DNA of 6,314 nucleotides from contig JAEWNM010000113.1 in assembly GCA_023392755.1 (NCBI GenBank), positions 1-6,314 of the forward strand, written 5' to 3'. The stretch is from Bacillota bacterium. GTDB lineage: Bacteria; Bacillota; Clostridia; Christensenellales; Aristaeellaceae. This document shows, piece after piece, positions 1 to 4,241 of the stretch (positions within the stretch are counted from its first letter, which is position 1; every line of letters begins with the position of its first letter). The translations under genes were made by a program, and so were the position numbers. The notes below the pieces were generated by a model. That model ran no database searches and was not told the DNA's origin. It saw nothing but the letters and a program-made list of their open reading frames with translations.

Positions 1-252
1 AGCTATCTGATCGTAAGCTTAACGCTTGGGGTGCCCCACATGATACTTGGCGAAACCTCCATGAGCTTTCTGGGCCTTGGCATGCGTGCGCCGGCCACCA
101 GCTGGGGCGTGCTTTTGCAGGAATGCCAGAGCATAGGCAACATTGCCAATTGCCCCTGGAAGCTGATTCCGCTTGCGTTTGTGGGCCTGGCTGTTCTGGC
201 GTTCAATTTCCTTGGCGACGGCCTCCGGGATGCCGCCGACCCGTATAAGTGA
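1..252 (+). CDS. Opp/Dpp-type ABC transporter permease, C-terminal part (5'-truncated)
   Basis: This is the last 83 codons of an inner-membrane permease of the DppC/OppC type, one of the two channel subunits of a solute importer. The frame is open from base 1, so the start lies outside the window; the GTG at 31 is internal. The visible part carries the hallmark C-terminal pattern of the family: GETSMSFLGLG, then a short A-P-x-x-SWG segment, a W-K-L-I-P entry into the last membrane helix (about residues 60-74), and the closing NFLGDGLRDAADP. The EAA loop that contacts the ATPases must lie just upstream and is not seen. The stop is 12 bp before the start of the first ATPase gene, so the two are very likely co-transcribed. 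The family is clear. The substrate is not; peptides, nickel or oligosaccharides are all known for this transporter class. Confidence 0.95.
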   Translation, partial: SYLIVSLTLGVPHMILGETSMSFLGLGMRAPATSWGVLLQECQSIGNIANCPWKLIPLAFVGLAVLAFNFLGDGLRDAADPYK

Positions 253-256
253 GGTG
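251..256 (+). promoter_or_regulatory. Ribosome binding site for the DppD-type ATPase gene
   Basis: GAGGTG ends 8 bases before the ATG at 265 and matches the anti-Shine-Dalgarno core well. It overlaps the in-frame GTG at 256, so it cannot serve that codon, and this favours ATG 265 as the true start. It also overlaps the permease stop codon, consistent with coupled translation. Confidence 0.6.
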
Positions 257-264
257 TGGGGAAG

Positions 265-1314
265 ATGAAGGAAACGGGACAGGCGGTGCTCACGGTATCG
301 GACCTTCAAATCAGCATCAAGCTTGATGAAGGCCTTCTCACGCCGGTCAGGGGTGTGGATTTCATATTGCGCGCCAACGAAACGCTGGGGCTGGTGGGGG
401 AATCGGGCTGCGGGAAAAGCCTGACCTGCAAGGCCATTCTTGGCATCAACAGCAAAAACTGCAAAACCTCGGGCAAGATTGATTTTTCGGATGAGAAGGG
501 CAATACCCGGGACCTGCTTTCCCTGAAGTTTGGCGGCAGGGAGATACGGGATATCCGGGGCAAGAGCATTGCCATGATCTTTCAGGAGCCCATGAGCGCG
601 TTTTCGCCCCTTTATACGGTGGGTTCCCAGCTGGCCGAGAGCGCGCGGATTCATTTGGGCAAGAGCAGGCAGGATGCAAGAATGCTTGTGCTTGACGCCA
701 TGAAAAGGGTGGGGATCGCCAACCCCGAAAAGCGGTTTGACCAGCATCCCCATGAGTTTTCCGGCGGCATGCTGCAAAGGGCTTTGATTGCCATGGCGCT
801 TTTGTGCAGCCCGCGCGTTTTGATTGCGGATGAACCGACGACCGCGCTGGATGTGACCATTCAGGCGCAGATACTCGACCTTTTGAAACAGCTGCAAAGG
901 GATTTGGGCATGTCCATCCTCTATATCACCCACGACCTGGGCACGGTGGCGCAGCTGTGCGACCGGGTGGCGGTGATGTATCTGGGCCGCATCGTCGAGA
1001 CAGGGTCGACCATGGAGATTTTTCAAAATCCTGTTCACCCCTACACCCGGGGGCTGATCGGCTCGGTGCACAAGATCGGCGGGGGCAAGGAACGGCTTTT
1101 TTCCATCCAGGGGCACGTGCCCCTGGCCATGAACCTCATCGACCGCTGCTCCTTCTTTGACCGGTGCACGTACAAGGATACCGGGGTGTGCGCTTTAAGG
1201 GAGCCCCTGCTTGCAAAGGTGGGCGACGACCACTACGCCGCGTGCTATGAGCCCTGGGAATCCAGGTCATTATCCACGGGAGAGGAGGAAGCGCAATGCC
1301 TGACGCAATCTTAA
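265..1314 (+). CDS. Opp/Dpp-type ABC transporter ATP-binding protein (DppD/OppD type)
   Basis: This is the first of two cytoplasmic ATPases that power the importer. Counting from ATG 265 (349 residues), Walker A is GESGCGKS at 45-52, the Q-loop glutamine is at 107, the signature FSGGMLQR is at 165-172, Walker B with catalytic Glu (LIADEP) is at 186-191, and the H-loop His is at 223. The C-terminal oligopeptide-transporter (oligo_HPY) domain follows, with NPVHPYT at about 255-261 and four cysteines near 295, 301, 309 and 327. This arrangement is known in relatives to hold an iron-sulfur cluster. Length is normal for the family (about 320-350). A GTG at 256 would add three residues, but the ribosome binding site fits ATG 265 better. 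The GGMLQR form of the signature also occurs in NikD, but the full C-terminal domain argues for the Opp/Dpp group. All ATPase motifs are intact. The substrate is unknown. Confidence 0.95.
   Translation: MKETGQAVLTVSDLQISIKLDEGLLTPVRGVDFILRANETLGLVGESGCGKSLTCKAILGINSKNCKTSGKIDFSDEKGNTRDLLSLKFGGREIRDIRGKSIAMIFQEPMSAFSPLYTVGSQLAESARIHLGKSRQDARMLVLDAMKRVGIANPEKRFDQHPHEFSGGMLQRALIAMALLCSPRVLIADEPTTALDVTIQAQILDLLKQLQRDLGMSILYITHDLGTVAQLCDRVAVMYLGRIVETGSTMEIFQNPVHPYTRGLIGSVHKIGGGKERLFSIQGHVPLAMNLIDRCSFFDRCTYKDTGVCALREPLLAKVGDDHYAACYEPWESRSLSTGEEEAQCLTQS
1282..1288 (+). promoter_or_regulatory. Ribosome binding site for the DppF-type ATPase gene
   Basis: GAGGAGG lies 7 bases before ATG 1296 and inside the end of the preceding ATPase gene. 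It fixes the start of the second ATPase and hence the 19-bp gene overlap. Confidence 0.8.
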
Positions 1315-2297
1315 AGGTGGAAGGGCTGAACATGGTGTTTTCCTCCGGCAAGACCCATGTTCGCGCCGTGAACGATGTCGGCTTCACCGTGAACGCGGGG
1401 GAAACGGTGGGCATCGTGGGCGAATCGGGCTGCGGAAAAACGACGCTAGGGCGCTGCATCGTACGCGCATACAGCGCCACGTCGGGCAAGGTTTTATACC
1501 GTGCCGCGGACGGGGTGGAGCATGATTTGCAGCATATTGCGAAAAACCAATTGAAGGGTATCCGCAAGGAAGTTCAAATGATCTTTCAGGACCCCTATTC
1601 CTCCCTGGACCCGCGCATGACGGTTTACGACATCATCTCCGAGCCTCTGCGGGCCAACTTTCCGCATATGTCCAAAAAGGAAATGGAGGAGCGGGTTACA
1701 TCCATGGCCGCCAAGGTGGGCCTGAATCCAAGCTACTTGAAGCGCTACCCCCATGCCTTTTCCGGCGGGCAGCGCCAGCGTATCGGCATAGCCAGGGCCC
1801 TGGTGCTCTATCCGCGCCTGATCGTGTGTGACGAGGCGGTTTCCGCGCTGGATGTTTCCGTGCAGGCCCAGGTTGTGAATCTTTTGAAGGATTTGCAGGA
1901 GGAGATGAACCTTACCTATATCTTTATCAGCCACGACCTGTCGGTGGTTGAGCACATATCCGACAAGGTGGGCGTGATGTATCTGGGCAAGATTGTGGAA
2001 TACGCGTCTACGGAACAGCTTTTTGGACGGCCGCTGCACCCGTATACCGAGGCGCTGCTTTCCGCTGTGCCGGTAGCAGACCCCACCGTGACCATGCGGC
2101 GCATCCCCCTGGAGGGCGAGATACCCAATCCCGCCAACGCGCCCTCTGGCTGCTATTTCCACACCAGGTGCCGCTACTGCACCCAGCTTTGCAGGGAGCG
2201 TGAACCGGAATTCAGGGAGATGGACGGGCAGAGATTTGTGGCCTGCCACCGGTGTCAGGAGCTTGCCCTAAAGGGCATCACCGCCGCCGGATCGTGA
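1296..2297 (+). CDS. Opp/Dpp-type ABC transporter ATP-binding protein (DppF/OppF type)
   Basis: This is the second ATPase subunit (333 residues), expected to pair with the upstream ATPase under the two permeases. Walker A is GESGCGKT at 42-49, the Q-loop Gln is at 98 within MIFQDPYSSLDPRMT (typical of the DppF/OppF side), the signature FSGGQRQR is at 155-162, Walker B LIVCDE is at 175-180, and the H-loop His is at 213. The C-terminal domain has LHPYTEALLSAVP at about 247-259 and a cysteine-rich end, with Cys at 286, 292, 295, 299, 317 and 320 around PSGCYFHTRC and VACHRC. Length is normal and all catalytic motifs are present. It overlaps the upstream gene by 19 bp in another frame and has a strong ribosome binding site, so coupled expression is likely. 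It closes the transporter part of the operon; the substrate-binding protein is not in the window. Confidence 0.95.
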   Translation: MPDAILKVEGLNMVFSSGKTHVRAVNDVGFTVNAGETVGIVGESGCGKTTLGRCIVRAYSATSGKVLYRAADGVEHDLQHIAKNQLKGIRKEVQMIFQDPYSSLDPRMTVYDIISEPLRANFPHMSKKEMEERVTSMAAKVGLNPSYLKRYPHAFSGGQRQRIGIARALVLYPRLIVCDEAVSALDVSVQAQVVNLLKDLQEEMNLTYIFISHDLSVVEHISDKVGVMYLGKIVEYASTEQLFGRPLHPYTEALLSAVPVADPTVTMRRIPLEGEIPNPANAPSGCYFHTRCRYCTQLCREREPEFREMDGQRFVACHRCQELALKGITAAGS

Positions 2298-2310
2298 AGG
2301 CGGCCGGATT
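2283..2310 (+). terminator. Weak terminator-like hairpin after the transporter genes
   Basis: GCCGCC (2283-2288) can pair with GGCGGC (2299-2304) across a 10-base loop, followed by CGGATTTTATT. The stem is only 6 bp, its left arm lies inside the end of the ATPase gene, and the T-run is short. It could attenuate rather than end transcription, or be chance in GC-rich DNA. The HAD gene begins 77 bp after the ATPase stop, so read-through is plausible. Confidence 0.25.
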
Positions 2311-2374
2311 TTATTGGGGAATCAAAGAACAATGATGGCTGCATGGGATGACAGCATGCGGCGGATAGGATACA

Positions 2375-2953
2375 ATGGGAATGAGCAGAGAACTTATTCT
2401 GTTTATTGACTGCGGCGACACGATTGTGGATGAATCCACACAGATATTTGCGGGCAACGGCGATGTGCTCAGTGCGGAGTTTATACCGGGCGCGGGAGAA
2501 ATGCTCAAGCGGCTCTATCGGGAGGGTTACCGTCTGGCCCTGGTGGCCGACGGGCGTACGGCGTCCTTTCATAATATATTCAGGGAGCATAACCTTTCCC
2601 ATGTTTTTGAAACATGGGTCATATCCGAAGAGGTGGGCGTGTGCAAGCCGGATGCGCGCATGTTTCAAACGGCGCTTGCCAATATGAAGCTGACGCCTGC
2701 CGATGCGGGCCGCGTTGTGATGATCGGCAACAACCTGAAAAGGGATGTGCTGGGCGCCAACCGGATGGGGATCACTTCGGTCCTGCTAAGCTACAGTCCC
2801 AGATATGTGATGCAGCCTGAAACGGCGGAAGAAGTGCCGGATTATGTGGCGGCCATGCCCTGCGAGATACCGGAGCTGATTCATAGGCTGGAGCTTCAGT
2901 ATAAAAACCGGCGTATGCTCGCGGCCCCCGGCGCCGGCAGCACGGCCCTTTGA
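2375..2953 (+). CDS. HAD-superfamily hydrolase-like protein with altered catalytic motifs
   Basis: This 192-residue cytoplasmic protein has the size and motif order of a small HAD (haloacid dehalogenase-like) hydrolase; the family mostly removes phosphate from small metabolites. Motif I is LFIDCGDT: the nucleophile Asp12 is present, but the usual second Asp (position 14) is Gly. Motif II reads LVADG, with Ala58 where Ser or Thr is usual. Motif III Lys91 is kept in GVCKPDARMF. Motif IV is MIGNNLKRDVLGAN, with Asn119 replacing the first acid and Asp124 kept. An insert at about 21-45 before the helix that follows could be a small cap. An in-frame stop at 2366 limits the start to ATG 2375 or ATG 2381; the ribosome binding site (AGGA at 2367-2370) is weak and suits either. 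It sits between the transporter and the AraC regulator, 23 bp before the latter. Fold assignment is firm; activity and substrate are unknown. Confidence 0.85.
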   Translation: MGMSRELILFIDCGDTIVDESTQIFAGNGDVLSAEFIPGAGEMLKRLYREGYRLALVADGRTASFHNIFREHNLSHVFETWVISEEVGVCKPDARMFQTALANMKLTPADAGRVVMIGNNLKRDVLGANRMGITSVLLSYSPRYVMQPETAEEVPDYVAAMPCEIPELIHRLELQYKNRRMLAAPGAGSTAL

Positions 2954-2958
2954 AACAT

Positions 2959-2968
2959 GGGAGGGAGG
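2959..2968 (+). promoter_or_regulatory. Strong ribosome binding site that selects a TTG start
   Basis: The purine run GGGAGGGAGG ends 8 bases before an in-frame TTG at 2977, 17 bases before ATG 2986 and 26 before ATG 2995. It lies downstream of the in-frame TTG at 2950. Spacing therefore favours TTG 2977 as the start of the AraC-type gene. Confidence 0.6.
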
Positions 2969-2976
2969 CGGCTTTT

Positions 2977-3957
2977 TTGGACGGCATGCCCATTATGAAC
3001 GGAACGATCCACATAAGCAGCAAGACGCACCTGAACCTGACCTTCAACCTGTACCAATGCGGCAGCAATGAGATTCCCCCCGGCGGCATACTGTCCATCA
3101 AGGCCGCGGATACGTTTACCCTGGTATACGTGAACCGCGGTTCCGCCCTTTTGGAATCCAACAGCCTTGCCTACAAGCTTCCCGCGGCCCACGGCTTCTT
3201 TTCCTTTCCCGATCTGTCTTATGAGCTGGAAAATGTGAACAGCGAGCCCCTTTCTGTTACCTGGCTTTGCTTTTCCGGGTACATGGTGGAAAATTACCTG
3301 AACCGCGCCAACATTACCCGCACCAAGCCGGTGTTTACCGATGATGAGGGTATGGTGGGGGAAAAGCTCGCAAGGCTGTATGCGGCAGCCCATAAGCTGC
3401 CTAACCGTTACTGCCGCATGGTTTCCGCCCTGTATGATATTTTCAGCTATCTTCTGGATGTGAACCCTACCAAGCAAAGCGACAGCTATGTGGACAACGC
3501 CGACTTTTTTGCCGTCAAGGCGGTTGATTTCATTGAGCACAATTACACCAGAAACATCTCCGTGGAGGATATTGCAAGGGCCTTGGGCATATCCAAAAAG
3601 CATCTGTATGGCATATTCAACAATACCCTGAAAATATCACCCAAGCAATACCTGATTTATTACCGGATCGACAAGGCCTGCATGCGGCTGCAGCTGAGCT
3701 CCCAATCGGTGCTGGAAATTTCGGAATCGGTGGGGTATACCAACCAGTTTTATTTTGCCAAGGAATTCAAGCGCTTGACAGGGCTGACGCCCAGCGAGTA
3801 CAGAAAAAATCCGCAGCCCAGAGACCTGTTCAGCTACCGTACCTTTGTGCCCACCCTGATGGATAACGCCTCAGGCCGTTCCCTGGACCTGCCCATGGAG
3901 GAAGTCATATTGTCGGTGTACGCGCCGCCCCTGCCGGTGAATAAGCAAATGAAATAA
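2977..3957 (+). CDS. AraC/XylS-family transcriptional regulator
   Basis: This is a DNA-binding regulator of about 326 residues. Counting from TTG 2977, residues of about 20-105 form a cupin-like ligand-sensing domain (pattern NEIPPGG, then TLVYVNRGSALLE, then FFSFPDLSYEL), as in AraC-family sugar sensors. A linker follows, and then a complete double helix-turn-helix domain at about 182-277. The first HTH is ISVEDIARALGISKKHLYGIF; the second is around LEISESVGYTNQFYFAKEFKR, with the closing GLTPSEYRK typical of the family. About 49 residues continue past that domain, longer than in many relatives. The ligand is probably a sugar or an imported oligosaccharide fragment, inferred from the GH95 gene downstream and the importer upstream. 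It likely controls the transporter, GH95 or both; I could not identify its operator. Start choice is uncertain (TTG 2950 or 2977, ATG 2986 or 2995), but family membership is not. Confidence 0.93.
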   Translation: MDGMPIMNGTIHISSKTHLNLTFNLYQCGSNEIPPGGILSIKAADTFTLVYVNRGSALLESNSLAYKLPAAHGFFSFPDLSYELENVNSEPLSVTWLCFSGYMVENYLNRANITRTKPVFTDDEGMVGEKLARLYAAAHKLPNRYCRMVSALYDIFSYLLDVNPTKQSDSYVDNADFFAVKAVDFIEHNYTRNISVEDIARALGISKKHLYGIFNNTLKISPKQYLIYYRIDKACMRLQLSSQSVLEISESVGYTNQFYFAKEFKRLTGLTPSEYRKNPQPRDLFSYRTFVPTLMDNASGRSLDLPMEEVILSVYAPPLPVNKQMK

Positions 3958-4024
3958 AGCTATAGCCTGAAGTGATAAACAGTTGGTTGTGTATATAAAG
4001 AGACAGCACCCGAAGGTTTCCAAG

Positions 4025-4078
4025 GGCTCCGGAACCCCGACCCCGCCTGTGGCGGAAAGGGGAGGGGTGGAGGAGGCC
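4025..4078 (+). repeat. Long imperfect inverted repeat (GC-rich hairpin)
   Basis: GGCTCC (4025-4030) pairs with GGAGGCC (4072-4078) with one bulged G. Inside it, CCCC at 4035-4038 faces GGGG at 4064-4067, CCCC at 4041-4044 faces GGGG at 4059-4062, and GCC/GGC close a TGT triloop at 4048-4050. An alternative tip pairs CCGCC (4043-4047) with GGCGG (4051-4055). The layered pairing with small internal loops is more than expected by chance and suggests a folded RNA or a repeat element. No T-run follows, so it is not a standard terminator. Confidence 0.5.
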
Positions 4079-4154
4079 AGCGAAAAGAGCAGTGCGAGCG
4101 GCAGCGATGCAATGCGACTATTGAGCAGGCTGGATCGATCGGGAAGCCCCTTGG

Positions 4155-4172
4155 TCGCGTCCGCAGACGCGA
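4155..4172 (+). repeat. Perfect 7-bp stem-loop
   Basis: TCGCGTC (4155-4161) is perfectly complementary to GACGCGA (4166-4172) across the loop CGCA. It is followed by AATGTTTCTTTCC, which is T-rich but not a clean U-tract. It could be a weak terminator or attenuator in the GH95 leader, or a stem of a larger folded RNA together with the 4025-4078 hairpin. Confidence 0.45.
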
Positions 4173-4241
4173 AATGTTTCTTTCCGAATCGCTTAATGCA
4201 ATATGCAGCCTTCACACGACAATTCTGGACAGTGAGGGAAA

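Larger units (their letters stand above)
3958..4241 (+). other. Structured intergenic region between araC-type gene and GH95; no gene identified
   Basis: This 284-bp spacer is several times longer than any other gap in the window. It contains a long imperfect GC-rich hairpin (4025-4078), a perfect 7-bp stem-loop (4155-4172), a GATCGATC palindrome near 4133, and an AT-rich TATATAAA at 3992-3999 that could be a -10 element but lacks a convincing -35. Reading frames open here on both strands. The plus-strand one runs 250 bp or more into GH95 in the wrong frame, and the minus-strand one enters the end of the AraC-type gene, so neither looks real. The region probably carries the GH95 promoter and 5' leader. 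It may also be a structured RNA or a dispersed intergenic repeat. No known riboswitch class was recognised. Confidence 0.5.

Noticed and set aside
19..1116. Long minus-strand open frame (365 codons) opposite the permease and first ATPase
   Set aside because: It is fully antisense to genes with intact Opp/Dpp motifs, and its translation is a low-information mirror of the ATPase codons.
1494..2249. Long minus-strand open frame opposite the second ATPase
   Set aside because: It is antisense to an intact ATPase gene, and its translation shows no family motif.
2332..2409. Short 25-codon frame (ATG ATG GCT start) in the gap before the HAD gene, overlapping the HAD start
   Set aside because: The ribosome binding site (GGGGA) is poor and 11 bases away, and there is no run of regulatory codons or attenuator hairpin to suggest a leader peptide; probably chance.
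3983..3999. Possible promoter (TTGGTT with TATATA/TATAAA)
   Set aside because: The two elements are only about 5 bases apart, and no -35-like hexamer lies at 16-18 bases; noted within the spacer but not called as a promoter.
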